DNA of 24,662 nucleotides. Source: Candidatus Aminicenantota bacterium (GTDB lineage: Bacteria > Acidobacteriota > Aminicenantia > Aminicenantales > Aminicenantaceae). Location: NCBI GenBank assembly GCA_016926925.1, contig JAFGNQ010000134.1:1-24662 (forward strand). Reading direction: 5' to 3'. The position numbers were made by a program, and so were the translations under genes. Below, one piece after another: positions 15,669 through 24,662 of the stretch; position 1 is the stretch's first letter; every line of letters starts with the position of its first letter. Under the pieces are notes generated by a model. It had not been told where the DNA came from, made no database searches, and saw nothing but the letters and a program-made list of their open reading frames with translations.

Positions 15669-18600
15669 AGATCGTCAAATTCTCCATCAACCGCCCGGTA
15701 ACCGTTTTCATGTTTGCAGTTGCGGCCGTAATCTTCGGCTCCATTTCCTATTCGAGACTGAACCTGAATCTGCTCCCTAAGATATCCTACCCCACGCTAA
15801 CCATTCAAACAGAATATCCCGGGACGGCTCCTTCGGAAATTGAAAACATCATCTCCAAACCCATAGAGGAAACCTGCGGCGTTGTGGATAATGTCGTCCG
15901 CATCTCATCCATATCCCGAGCCGAACTCTCTGAGGTTACCGTTGAATTCGCCTGGCACACCAACATGGACTTCGCAACACTGAAACTCAGAGAGAAACTG
16001 GATTTCCTGCGGCTTCCTACCGGGGCTACAAAACCGATCATCCTCCGCTATGATCCCAACGAGGAACCCATCATGAAACTGGGTCTGACAGGAGATACAG
16101 ACCTGGCCAGCATCCGATATATCGCGGAAAGAGAAGTCAAACAAGCCTTGGAGAGCATTGAGGGCGTTGCCGCCTGTTCCATATCCGGCGGTCTGGAAGA
16201 TGAAATCCATATCGATATCAACGAGCAAAAACTCAGCCTGCTCAACATCCCTATAACCACTGTCGCCAACAGACTAGCGCAGGAAAACATAAATCTATCC
16301 GCTGGAATTTTAAAGCAAAAAGACAGCCAATATCTCGTCCGGACCATCAATCAGTTTCAGACCGTCGAGGAGATCAAAGACATCATCATCGACAGACGGG
16401 GAAATGTTCAGATCACTCTGGGAAGTATTGCCGACGTTTATCGCGGCCACAAAGAACGCAAAGTTATCTCACGCATCAACGGCCGCGAATGCATCGAAGC
16501 GGCTATTTATAGAGCGGCGGATGCCAACACGGTTTCCGTGGCCAATGCCGTGACTGAAAGATTGAAGACGGTCCAGGAGAACATCCTCAAACCTCGCAAA
16601 ATGGACTATCTCATCATCACCAACCAGGCCAAATTCATAAAAAATACGATACAAGAAGTCAAACAGACTGCCCTCATCGGCGGCATTTTGGCCATCATGG
16701 TACTGCTCTATTTCCTGAAAAATTTCCGAAGCACCTTGATCATCGGCGCCGCTATCCCCATCTCCATCATCATAACCTTTTTTCTAATGTACACATCGAA
16801 GATCACGCTGAACATCATTTCACTCGGCGGACTTGCTTTAGGAATCGGAATGCTTGTAGACAGTTCTATCGTGGTGTTGGAGTCTATCCAGCGCTACCGG
16901 GAAAACGGGGAAAGCCCTTACGATGCCGCACTCAAAGGGACCTCCGAAGTGGCCGGTGCAGTGACCGCCTCCACATTCACTACCGTAGCGGTTTTTTTCC
17001 CGATCGTTTTCGTGGAAGGCATTGCAGGACAGTTGTTCAAAGATATGGCCTTGACCGTGACCTATTCTCTTTTAGCCGCACTGGCCGTTTCTTTGACTCT
17101 CGTTCCTATGCTCAGTGCATCTCTGCGGCGGAAAGAATCCAAAGAGAGGTTAAGCAAGGGGCTCAAAATTCTGTTCAAGCCTTTCGACAGGGTATATGAT
17201 CAAATCTATGTTTCATATAAAAAAGCCCAAGATGTTACCTTTGCCCGGAGGAAAATCATCGTCGGCATTGTTGTCGCTCTTTTTTTCCTGTGTATTTTTT
17301 TGAGCCTCTTCATGGGGAGGGAATTGATTCCCGGCATTTCGCAAGGAGAGTTTTTGATCAACGTGGAATTCCGGCCCGGAACGTCTCTTAAGGAAAACGC
17401 AGCCATCATCGGTGACATGTCAGAGGTATTGAAAAAATATGAAGATATAGAAAGCATCTATGAGCTCATCGGAAGAGGATCCCGAGGCGGCATTTCCTTC
17501 CAGGAAGAGAGAGAAAACCTTTCCGAGTTTACGATCCGACTGAAATCCGGAATTTTGGGGAAAAAAGAGGACCGGATCATGGCCCGCGTTCGAACCGATC
17601 TGGGAAAATTCCTTACAACCAAAATCAAGGTCTACAAACCCCGCCTGTTTTCCTTCAAAGCTCCTCTGGAAATCGTGGTTGCTGGAAACGATCTTGACTC
17701 GATCAAAGAAGTCTCCGATGCACTCCTGGAGAAACTCAGGGGCATCGCTGGAATCATAGATACAAAATCGAGCATGGAAGAGGGCTACCCGGAAATTCAG
17801 ATTATCTTCAACCGAGCAGTCCTTGCATCTCAGAACATGACCATCAATACCGTAGGCACCCAGATACGGAATAAGATCGAAGGCGATGTCGCCACCCGTT
17901 TCATCGAGAGCGACCGCGAAGTGGACATCAGAGTGCGTCTTTCTGAAGATTCCAGGGATCGTATAGAGAAAATCGAACGTATCAATGTTCGTAACGGTAT
18001 GGATGTAATGGTGCCGCTCAAAGCTCTGGCCGAGATACGAATTATGGAAGGCCCGGCGGAAATCCGCCGGATTCTACAGCAGAAGTCTGCAGTCATCACC
18101 GGGAATATTTCAGGAATATCGTTGAATGACGCCAAACAAAAAGTCATGACAGCCGCTGCTGCCATCGCTGTACCCCTCGATACTTCAATCTACCTGGCCG
18201 GACAGAGCATGGAACAGGACGTTGCCTTTTCCTCCATGATTTTCGCCATTTTTTTGGCTGTTTTTTTGGTCTACCTAGTCATGGCCTCACAGTTCGAATC
18301 CTTCAAGAAACCTTTCATCATCATGTTCACCATTCCCCTAGGTGTTATTGGTGTCGTCATCGTGGGGCTTGTATTCAGCATGTCCGTGAACGTCATTGTC
18401 CTCATAGGTCTGATCATCCTTTCCGGTATTATCGTTAATAACGCCATTGTGCTCGTCGACTATATCGGGAAACTGCAAAAGGAAGGGATGCCCAAGATGG
18501 AAGCCATCAAGACCGCTGCACGGGTACGCTGGCGTCCTATCCTGATGACAACGATCACGACGGTCCTGGGCCTGCTGCCCATGGCACTGGATTTCAAGGA

Positions 18601-18808
18601 AGGATTCGAAATCCGCATTCCTCTGGCTTTGACTCTGATCGGAGGCCTGATTTTCGGAACTTTTCTCACGCTTATTTTCATCCCGCTGGTCTACAGCATA
18701 GCAGTCAGGGAAACATCGGAGGCTGTCGTTGAAAACCGTCTCATGAATCTTTTGAGGAATGCGAAATCGGCCCTCAGTTTTGAAAAGGCCACTCAGAAAA
18801 AACCATGA
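15665..18808 (+). CDS. RND efflux inner-membrane pump, first of a tandem pair (HAE-1/AcrB-type)
   Basis: A 1047-residue RND pump with the full layout: TM1, porter loop, TM2-6, TM7, second porter loop, TM8-12. In TM4 the motif is GMLVDSSIVVLES with D399 at the AcrB D407 position and Ser in place of D408. TM10 has GIIVNNAIVLVDY, where AcrB has Lys940. This one-Asp pattern is common in the broad HAE-1 group, so proton-driven export is still expected. It shares an ATGA overlap with the adaptor before it and with a second, clearly different pump after it. That architecture is like MdtABC, where two pump types form one mixed trimer. Substrate unknown; no outer-membrane channel gene is in the window. 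Confidence 0.93.
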   Translation: MKIVKFSINRPVTVFMFAVAAVIFGSISYSRLNLNLLPKISYPTLTIQTEYPGTAPSEIENIISKPIEETCGVVDNVVRISSISRAELSEVTVEFAWHTNMDFATLKLREKLDFLRLPTGATKPIILRYDPNEEPIMKLGLTGDTDLASIRYIAEREVKQALESIEGVAACSISGGLEDEIHIDINEQKLSLLNIPITTVANRLAQENINLSAGILKQKDSQYLVRTINQFQTVEEIKDIIIDRRGNVQITLGSIADVYRGHKERKVISRINGRECIEAAIYRAADANTVSVANAVTERLKTVQENILKPRKMDYLIITNQAKFIKNTIQEVKQTALIGGILAIMVLLYFLKNFRSTLIIGAAIPISIIITFFLMYTSKITLNIISLGGLALGIGMLVDSSIVVLESIQRYRENGESPYDAALKGTSEVAGAVTASTFTTVAVFFPIVFVEGIAGQLFKDMALTVTYSLLAALAVSLTLVPMLSASLRRKESKERLSKGLKILFKPFDRVYDQIYVSYKKAQDVTFARRKIIVGIVVALFFLCIFLSLFMGRELIPGISQGEFLINVEFRPGTSLKENAAIIGDMSEVLKKYEDIESIYELIGRGSRGGISFQEERENLSEFTIRLKSGILGKKEDRIMARVRTDLGKFLTTKIKVYKPRLFSFKAPLEIVVAGNDLDSIKEVSDALLEKLRGIAGIIDTKSSMEEGYPEIQIIFNRAVLASQNMTINTVGTQIRNKIEGDVATRFIESDREVDIRVRLSEDSRDRIEKIERINVRNGMDVMVPLKALAEIRIMEGPAEIRRILQQKSAVITGNISGISLNDAKQKVMTAAAAIAVPLDTSIYLAGQSMEQDVAFSSMIFAIFLAVFLVYLVMASQFESFKKPFIIMFTIPLGVIGVVIVGLVFSMSVNVIVLIGLIILSGIIVNNAIVLVDYIGKLQKEGMPKMEAIKTAARVRWRPILMTTITTVLGLLPMALDFKEGFEIRIPLALTLIGGLIFGTFLTLIFIPLVYSIAVRETSEAVVENRLMNLLRNAKSALSFEKATQKKP

Positions 18809-21800
18809 ATCTGCCCGAATTTTCAATCAGAAAGCCTGTTTCCGTAATCGTGGCCATGCTTGTTTTCATCACCATCGGGGTGATTTCCATTGTCAAGCTG
18901 CCTCTCGAGATGATGCCCGACACAACCTTTCCCGGCCTGATGGTACAAGTCCCCTACCCGTCTTCTTCACCAGAGGAAGTCGAGAGGACTATAACCCGGC
19001 CATTGGAAGACATCCTGTCCACTATCAACAATCTAGAAACAATAAGCTCCACTTCCGCATCGGATTCCACCTGGATCCATATGCAGTTCAAGACAGGGAC
19101 TAACATGGATTTAGCCACTATGCAGATCCGTGATAAGATCGATCAGATACGGAATCAACTTCCTGACGATATCGAATATTTCCGAATAAGAAGATTTTCC
19201 TTTAACGATCGGCCCGTGATCAACTTCAGCCTGTCACTGCCCGGCGACCTGGAAAACCTGTACTACTGGTCGGAAAACTACATCACGCAGCAGCTGGAAC
19301 GCATCGGAGGTGTGGCCAGTGTTAATATCCGTGGAATCCGCAACAAGGACCTGACCATCTACCTCAAGCCCGATGTTTTCTACGCATCTTCCATCCGCAT
19401 CATGGACCTGATCGATACCATCCGCAACAACAACATCAACGTGTCCGCCGGTTATGTCGAAGACAGCGCCACGCGCTATGTGACCCGAATTCCAGGGGAA
19501 TTGAAGATTCTCGAAGAAGTAAAAAGCCTACCCTTGAGTGAAAAAGGCCTGACCATCGGCGATGTCGCCCGCGTAACCTACGATTATCCAGTCAAAGAAG
19601 ACTTCAGCCGTTTGGACGGTAACGAAACCGTGCGTTTCGGTATCTACCGTGCTTCCAATGCGAATATCGTTGATGTGTGCAAAAGTGTCAAAACTACCTT
19701 GGCACGCATCAAGGAAACGAATCCCGATCTCAAAGATATGAAATTCGTCTTTTACCGCGACCAATCCGAGGATATAATCAAAAGCCTCAACAGCTTGACC
19801 CTTTCCGGGATTATCGGTGGACTTCTGGCCGTCTTTGTCCTTTTGTTTTTTTTGAGAAAATTCCGAACCACTATCATTATCGCAGCCGCCATTCCCATGG
19901 CTATGGTTTTCACCTTCAGTTTTATGTATCTCTATCGTGCCATTTCCAACACGAATGTCACTATCAATATCATCTCATTGAGCGGACTGATGATGGCCGT
20001 GGGTATGCTGGTGGACAACAGCGTCGTTGTTTTGGAGAATATTTTCCGCTTGCGTCAGGAAAAAAATCTTTCTCCAATGAATGCTTCCATCAAGGGTGCA
20101 AGTGAGGTAGCTCTGGCGGTTACGGCCTCCACCTTGACCACACTTGTGGTTTTTATCTCTTTAGGCTTTATGTCGCAGTCGGGATTCGGCCGTATGATGG
20201 GAGACTTCGCATTGACTATTTCTTTGGCACTGATCGCCTCATTGCTGGTTTCGCTGTCCTTCATTCCTTTGGCCAGCAGCCGCCTTCTATCCGGAAAAGC
20301 AAAGGAAAAAGCATGGTGGCTGGTCAAACTGACATCGATTTACAGGAGGATCATCGGATTCACCATCAAAAGCTGGAAGACCAAGCTCCTTGTGGTCGTA
20401 TCGGCTTTCGGGATATTTTTTATTTCCTTCCAGTTACTTAAAAACATTGAACAGGAATTCATGTCGGTCAGCGATGAGAGAGAAATCGATATCTCAGTCT
20501 ATATGCCGCAGAGCTTCACCTTGGAAGAGATAAAGCAGCTCTTCACCAACTATGAAGAGCTGCTCCTCTCTCGCAAGCAAGAGCTTGCACTCAAGCATCT
20601 TTCGACGGATTTCGGCGTGAATGACGTGCGGCAGGGCCGCTTCCAAGGATCGTTGGAACTCGCTCTAGAGGAAAAAGGCCCATCTGTCACAGATATCAAA
20701 GAGAGACTCAAGGAGCTTCTGCCCAAGCTTGCCGGCATCGAATACGAATACGGCCAACAATACGGGCGTCATGGGCATCACCATGGAATCCAGGTGGAAC
20801 TCATCGGCCTGGACTATGCGACACTGACGGAGCTGGCTCCTATGGTCATCGAACGGCTCCGGAGCGTATCCAACGTCGAAGACATCACCAGCGACTTGGA
20901 GGGCGGAGAGACACAACTCACAGTTCAGGTGGACCGCAAAAAAGCGGAAAGCTCAGGAGTAAACAGCCGCATGATAGCTCAGACAATCTCAGCTGCTATC
21001 TCTGAGCGTCCTATCGGTAAGTTCAAGACGGAAAACCGAGAGATCGACATCGTTTTAAAAATCCAAGGAGAAAAAGGATTCAGCGAGGAGGATCTTCGAA
21101 ATATCAGTCTTTCGACACAATCGAAAAGAATTCCCATCTCGGCTGTCTCGACCATATCTCACGGATTGGGATCGACCTCGATCCGTAAAGAGAACAAGAA
21201 ATCGAAATTGATCATTCGCATCAATACCAAAACACAAGGAATGATGGCCATATCACGGGATATCCGCCAGGTCATGAGCACCATCTCTTTTCCTGAAGGT
21301 TATACATGGAGTCTGGGCTCAGGATGGCGACGTTTCCAGCAATCTCAGCAGGAATCCAACCTGGCTATCATCCTGGCTATTGTATTCATCTATATCATTA
21401 TGGCTTCGCTTTTTGAATCCTTCGTTCATCCCTTAACGATCCTCTTGACCGTACCGTTGGCTCTCTTCGGAGTGGCGGTATTCTTCACCTTAACTAAGAT
21501 CACCATGAACACGACATCTTATCTGGGATTGCTCACTCTGTTCGGAATCGTTGTCAATAACGGGATCATCCTCATCGATCATATCCGAACCCTGCGCAAA
21601 TCCGGGATGGAAAAGATCGAGGCCATCATCCAGGGAGGAAAAGACCGGATGCGGCCGATCATCATGACCGCCATCACCACTATTTTCGGAGTGCTTCCCC
21701 TGGCTCTGCCCTTCCTTCTTCCCCAGTTTTTCCCGGCCGCAGGACGCAGGGCGGAGATGTGGGCCCCTATTTCCGTTGCCATCATCGGAGGACTGACCAC

Positions 21801-21906
21801 ATCGACCTTTTTTACGCTGATCTTTCTGCCTACGTTTTATTCCATATCGGACAGTGTCGCTGCCAAGCTCAAATCGCTTTTCGGGTTCGACAGCACGAAA
21901 ATCTGA
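18805..21906 (+). CDS. RND efflux inner-membrane pump, second of a tandem pair
   Basis: A 1033-residue RND pump with the complete 12-TM, two-loop layout. TM4 reads GMLVDNSVVVLEN (D404 at the AcrB D407 position, Asn after it) and TM10 reads GIVVNNGIILIDH. Two traits set it apart from its neighbour. One is a His cluster, R655-H-G-H-H-H-G661, in the second periplasmic loop region. The other is an extra segment (ALPFLLPQFFPAAGRRAEMW) between TM11 and TM12, where the first pump has only ALDFKEGFEI. The start overlaps the first pump's stop as ATGA, so the two are probably made in fixed ratio and may form a mixed trimer. The substrate is unknown; metal-related export is possible because of the His cluster but is not supported by family. 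Confidence 0.92.
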   Translation: MNLPEFSIRKPVSVIVAMLVFITIGVISIVKLPLEMMPDTTFPGLMVQVPYPSSSPEEVERTITRPLEDILSTINNLETISSTSASDSTWIHMQFKTGTNMDLATMQIRDKIDQIRNQLPDDIEYFRIRRFSFNDRPVINFSLSLPGDLENLYYWSENYITQQLERIGGVASVNIRGIRNKDLTIYLKPDVFYASSIRIMDLIDTIRNNNINVSAGYVEDSATRYVTRIPGELKILEEVKSLPLSEKGLTIGDVARVTYDYPVKEDFSRLDGNETVRFGIYRASNANIVDVCKSVKTTLARIKETNPDLKDMKFVFYRDQSEDIIKSLNSLTLSGIIGGLLAVFVLLFFLRKFRTTIIIAAAIPMAMVFTFSFMYLYRAISNTNVTINIISLSGLMMAVGMLVDNSVVVLENIFRLRQEKNLSPMNASIKGASEVALAVTASTLTTLVVFISLGFMSQSGFGRMMGDFALTISLALIASLLVSLSFIPLASSRLLSGKAKEKAWWLVKLTSIYRRIIGFTIKSWKTKLLVVVSAFGIFFISFQLLKNIEQEFMSVSDEREIDISVYMPQSFTLEEIKQLFTNYEELLLSRKQELALKHLSTDFGVNDVRQGRFQGSLELALEEKGPSVTDIKERLKELLPKLAGIEYEYGQQYGRHGHHHGIQVELIGLDYATLTELAPMVIERLRSVSNVEDITSDLEGGETQLTVQVDRKKAESSGVNSRMIAQTISAAISERPIGKFKTENREIDIVLKIQGEKGFSEEDLRNISLSTQSKRIPISAVSTISHGLGSTSIRKENKKSKLIIRINTKTQGMMAISRDIRQVMSTISFPEGYTWSLGSGWRRFQQSQQESNLAIILAIVFIYIIMASLFESFVHPLTILLTVPLALFGVAVFFTLTKITMNTTSYLGLLTLFGIVVNNGIILIDHIRTLRKSGMEKIEAIIQGGKDRMRPIIMTAITTIFGVLPLALPFLLPQFFPAAGRRAEMWAPISVAIIGGLTTSTFFTLIFLPTFYSISDSVAAKLKSLFGFDSTKI

Positions 21907-21942
21907 CCTGCCTGAATTTCTCAACCTAACCCCAGAAAATAT

Positions 21943-21971
21943 TTTATCCAAGAGTGACTTAATTTATCCAA
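21943..21971. repeat. 9-base direct repeat TTTATCCAA, two copies 20 bases apart
   Basis: Copies at 21943-21951 and 21963-21971, two helical turns apart, lie between the efflux operon and the FtsX-type permease. A near copy, ATTTATCCGAA, is found upstream of the second receptor near 11881. Spacing of about 20 bases is typical of paired activator sites, but no regulator is identified. Confidence 0.35.
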
Positions 21972-21976
21972 TCAAC

Positions 21977-21988
21977 GTATAGATATAC
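21977..21988. repeat. 12-base inverted repeat GTATAGATATAC
   Basis: A 5-base perfect palindrome (GTATA/TATAC) around GA, directly after the TTTATCCAA pair. It could belong to the same regulatory region; it is short enough to arise by chance. Confidence 0.25.
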
Positions 21989-22053
21989 AGAGAGACGGAT
22001 GACTGATATTTCTCTACCCAAAATACCGGCACAGTTTCTTGAGCGTCTTCTAT

Positions 22054-22059
22054 TATAAT
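22054..22059 (+). promoter_or_regulatory. possible -10 box TATAAT of the FtsX-type permease
   Basis: A perfect TATAAT lies 21 bases before ATG 22081. No good -35 is found at 16-18 bases upstream, so an activator would be needed; the paired TTTATCCAA repeats upstream are candidates. The leader would be only about 14 bases. Confidence 0.3.
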
Positions 22060-22080
22060 TTCATGTATTGGAGAGAGGGA

Positions 22081-24456
22081 ATGATTAAAAACCACATAAA
22101 AATTGCATTACGGGTATTCCGAAGACACAAAGGCTATTCCTTCATTAAAGTTTCCGGCCTCGCGATCGGTATGGCTGCCTGTATATTAATCCTTTTGTTC
22201 ATCCGCTATGAGTTGAGCTTTGATAATTTCCATGAAAACAAAGACCGTGTTTATCGCATTCTATCCGAACTTGACTTGACACAGGGAGCCGAGATCGTTC
22301 CCTTATCCGCTCTTCCCTTAGCCCCTGCACTTAAGAGTGACCTCAGTGAGGTCAGCAAAGCCGCACGTTTTTCCGCAGGAGGTCGAAAACTGCTGCGAAT
22401 CGGCGACAAAACATTTTATGAAGATGTGTATTACGCGGATGCCGATGTGTTCGATATATTCTCATTCCCGCTATTGGCCGGGGACTCTAAGACAGCTCTC
22501 ATCGAACCGCAATCCATCGTCATCACGGAAAAAATCGCCAGGAAATATTTCGGCAATGACAATCCTGTGGGAAAAAGCATATCTCTCGAGGATACAGAGG
22601 ATTACAGAATCACCGGTGTATTAAAGGAAATTCCCAAAAATTCTCACCTGCAATTTGAAATCCTGGCGTCTTTTTCTTCTCTGAACAATACGGAAAGAGT
22701 CAAGGGGAACTACTGGGACCGGTTTTCCAACGATTACACTTACGCCCTGCTTCAAAAAGCGATCAAGCCTGAGGACATCTCCAACCGATTGGCTTCTTTT
22801 ATAGAGAAGCACATTCCCGCTGAAGACGACCGATATGTTCTTCATTTCCAGCCTTTGAATGAGATCCATTTTTCCACATCGAACTATGATATCGCCAGAA
22901 GAACTGAAAAGGAATATTTGTATGCCTATGGCACCATAGCCTTTTTTATTCTCTTGATTGCCTGCATCAATTTCATGAATCTGGCCACAGCCCGGTCATC
23001 GAACCGCACAAAAGAAGTCGGGATAAGAAAAGTCGTGGGAGCGCGCAGAATTCAATTGATCCGGCAATTTTTCACAGAGTCGGTTTTGACGTCCTTCCTG
23101 TCCTTAATAGGAGCGACCGGGCTTGTTTTTTTCGTTCTACCCAAATTCAATCAGATCATTCGAGGTGGGGTGACTTTTAACCTGATCCACGATCCGGCTC
23201 TAGTTCCCGGCTTATTGACCATTACTTTATTTGTCGGATTCCTGTCGGGAAGTTATCCCGCATTCGTCCTCTCGGCATTTCAACCCGTTAAGGTCCTAAA
23301 AAAAGAATGGCCCAAACGAAATAAAAACATATCTTTCCGCACCATATCTACGGTCGTGCAGTTCTCGACTTCCATTATCCTCATCATTGCCACACTGGTC
23401 GTCTACACCCAACTGCATTACATGAAGACCAAAGATCTCGGCTTTGACGCACAACAGGTTCTGGCTATGCCTCTTCGAGTCAACGCAACAGAAGATAAAA
23501 TTGAAGCATTCAAAAGAGATATCTTGAATCATCCTTTCATAATAAATGCCAGCGCCTCTTTCGGAACGCCGGCGAGTGGTACGGGTGCCGGCCGAACGTA
23601 TATTCCTGAAGGCTTTCCAAAAGACGAAGCCGTCCATCTGGATACCTTATTCATCGATTATGATTTCATCCCAACGTTTGGAATTCATGTGATCAGTGGC
23701 AGAAATTTCTCGAGAGAATTCGCAACGGATGCTCATCATGCGTTTATATTGAACGAGACAGCCGTAAATAAATTCGGGTGGGCCAATCCTCTCGGGAAAC
23801 GGATCAGCCAGGAAGACAGCGATATCGAAGGCAGGGTTATCGGTGTTGTCAAAGACTTCCATTATGACTCCGTGCAGTATAAGATCGCACCCATGATTCT
23901 GGCGCTGAACAGATTTCAGGTCGGATTTCTATCTTTAAAAATCCGATACGAGGAGATTTCGCCGGTGCTCGCTTTTCTCGAGAACAAGTGGAAGGAGTTC
24001 GCCCCTGAATATCCCTTTGAATATTTTTTTGTCAGCGAGGAGTTCGCAAGGTACTATAGTTTCGAGCGGCGGCTCGGGAATTTATTCACCATCTGTTCGC
24101 TTCTGGCCCTCTTCATCAGCTGCATGGGCATTTTCGGGATGGCATCCTATACAGTGGAACAGCGCACGAAAGAAATCGGTATTCGCAAGGTGCTCGGTGC
24201 TTCAGTCAGAGGGATCGTCGGCCTTCTTTCCAAAGAATTTGTAAAATGGCTGCTTATAGCCAATGCGCTTGCTTGGCCCATCGCCTATGTAACGATGAAC
24301 AGATGGCTTCAAAATTTTGCCTACCGTACAGATCTCAAACTCTGGATGTTCTTTGTTTCGGCAATTCTCGCCTTATGCATCGCTCTGATTACAGTGAGCT
24401 ACCAATCCATAAAAACCGCTGTTGCCAATCCAATCGATTCTTTGCGTTTTGAATAG
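22081..24456 (+). CDS. FtsX/MacB-type ABC transporter permease, long duplicated form, no adjacent ATPase
   Basis: A 791-residue permease built of two repeats. Each has one N-side membrane helix, a periplasmic MacB-type core domain and an FtsX domain of three helices. The first helix follows HKGYSF (GLAIGMAACILILLFIRYEL). The first FtsX domain begins near residue 281 (ATARSSNRTKEVGIRKVVGA), the second core follows a helix near 425, and the last FtsX domain starts near 664 (EQRTKEIGIRKVLGAS). The duplicated GIRKVxGA motif is the usual coupling region to an ABC ATPase. Such proteins work in mechanical transmission, export or lipoprotein handling; substrate unknown. ATG 22081 is chosen for GGAGAG 5 bases upstream; the in-frame TTG at 22039 lacks a site. 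No ATPase gene is next to it here, as is common in lineages with many such paralogues. Confidence 0.9.
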   Translation: MIKNHIKIALRVFRRHKGYSFIKVSGLAIGMAACILILLFIRYELSFDNFHENKDRVYRILSELDLTQGAEIVPLSALPLAPALKSDLSEVSKAARFSAGGRKLLRIGDKTFYEDVYYADADVFDIFSFPLLAGDSKTALIEPQSIVITEKIARKYFGNDNPVGKSISLEDTEDYRITGVLKEIPKNSHLQFEILASFSSLNNTERVKGNYWDRFSNDYTYALLQKAIKPEDISNRLASFIEKHIPAEDDRYVLHFQPLNEIHFSTSNYDIARRTEKEYLYAYGTIAFFILLIACINFMNLATARSSNRTKEVGIRKVVGARRIQLIRQFFTESVLTSFLSLIGATGLVFFVLPKFNQIIRGGVTFNLIHDPALVPGLLTITLFVGFLSGSYPAFVLSAFQPVKVLKKEWPKRNKNISFRTISTVVQFSTSIILIIATLVVYTQLHYMKTKDLGFDAQQVLAMPLRVNATEDKIEAFKRDILNHPFIINASASFGTPASGTGAGRTYIPEGFPKDEAVHLDTLFIDYDFIPTFGIHVISGRNFSREFATDAHHAFILNETAVNKFGWANPLGKRISQEDSDIEGRVIGVVKDFHYDSVQYKIAPMILALNRFQVGFLSLKIRYEEISPVLAFLENKWKEFAPEYPFEYFFVSEEFARYYSFERRLGNLFTICSLLALFISCMGIFGMASYTVEQRTKEIGIRKVLGASVRGIVGLLSKEFVKWLLIANALAWPIAYVTMNRWLQNFAYRTDLKLWMFFVSAILALCIALITVSYQSIKTAVANPIDSLRFE

Positions 24457-24507
24457 ATGGATTTCCAACAGCACATCACGCAAATGGCATCACTTCCTTC
24501 AAAAACC

Positions 24508-24535
24508 TTGATGATCCTTTTCAAATGTTTAAAAT
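24508..24535 (+). promoter_or_regulatory. possible promoter of the gene at the right edge
   Basis: TTGATG (24508-24513) and TAAAAT (24530-24535) are 16 bases apart, placing a start about 35 bases before ATG 24576. The area is AT-rich, so chance is possible. Confidence 0.35.
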
Positions 24536-24575
24536 TCTTTTAAAAAAAACTTGATTGTGATAAAGGGACTTCATA

Positions 24576-24662
24576 ATGCCATCATCGAAGGACCAAATGG
24601 ATCAAATCTTGCATTGTTTGGCTGACCAAAAAATCGGGAATTACACGACAGAAGTCCGATTC
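24576..24662 (+). CDS. N-terminal end of an unidentified protein (partial)
   Basis: ATG 24576 opens a 29-codon frame running off the window, beginning MPSSKDQMDQILHCLADQKI. AGGGA lies 7 bases upstream and a possible promoter lies before it. The visible residues are soluble and helical in character with no signal peptide. Too little is present to name a family. Confidence 0.5.
   Translation, partial: MPSSKDQMDQILHCLADQKIGNYTTEVRF

Noticed and set aside
18338..18826. 162-codon minus-strand open frame spanning the junction of the two pump genes
   Set aside because: It lies opposite well-conserved RND membrane segments and the ATGA overlap. The translation is rich in Asp, Gln and His with no family features, typical of antisense to membrane codons.
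1..24662. CRISPR array, tRNA or rRNA genes, insertion sequences, integrase or att sites
   Set aside because: I looked for repeated spacers, cloverleaf-like CCA-ending segments, rRNA signatures and transposase motifs and saw none. The window is filled by ordinary metabolic, transport and regulatory genes.

Overview
The window comes from a diderm (Gram-negative-type) bacterium: it carries two TonB-dependent outer-membrane receptors, a three-gene RND efflux set with a lipoprotein-like adaptor, and a Tat-exported molybdenum hydroxylase. The mix of orphan long FtsX-type permeases, CarboxypepD_reg-type receptors and many solute symporters resembles Acidobacteriota/Aminicenantes-like or Bacteroidota-like genomes. 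That placement is an impression from gene content only. I see no rRNA, tRNA, CRISPR array, transposase or phage gene.

Layout. (1) Bases 1-4607, + strand: the C-terminal end of an unidentified protein, then a tight four-gene operon of an exported serine beta-lactamase-like hydrolase, a DUF997/YhdT-like small membrane protein, a PanF-like sodium:solute symporter and a glutamate/aspartate-type (DAACS) symporter. (2) Bases 4625-11740, - strand, read right to left: an IorAB-like molybdenum hydroxylase (2Fe-2S subunit, then Tat-tagged Mo subunit), a second sodium:solute symporter with its own strong promoter, then nikR followed by a TonB-dependent receptor. The nikR promoter carries a NikR-type operator (GTGTTAC-N13-GTATCAC) over its -10 box and start region, so nikR and the receptor are probably a nickel-controlled operon. 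(3) Bases 11953-21906, + strand: a second TonB-dependent receptor with a TTG start, divergent from the hydroxylase operon, then an adaptor and two different RND pumps joined by ATGA overlaps. (4) Bases 22081-24456: a FtsX/MacB-type permease without an adjacent ATPase, then the first 29 codons of another gene.

How the parts work together. The left operon looks like peptide or amino-acid salvage: a periplasmic hydrolase beside two cation-coupled symporters, one retaining the acidic-amino-acid binding residues. The nikR-receptor pair looks like regulated outer-membrane nickel (or nickel-chelate) import; no inner-membrane nickel transporter is in the window. The tandem RND set resembles heteromeric MdtBC-type pumps in architecture and must borrow an outer-membrane channel encoded elsewhere. 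Nothing here is clearly a wholly new system. The best-supported point of interest is the NikR-controlled receptor with its operator.
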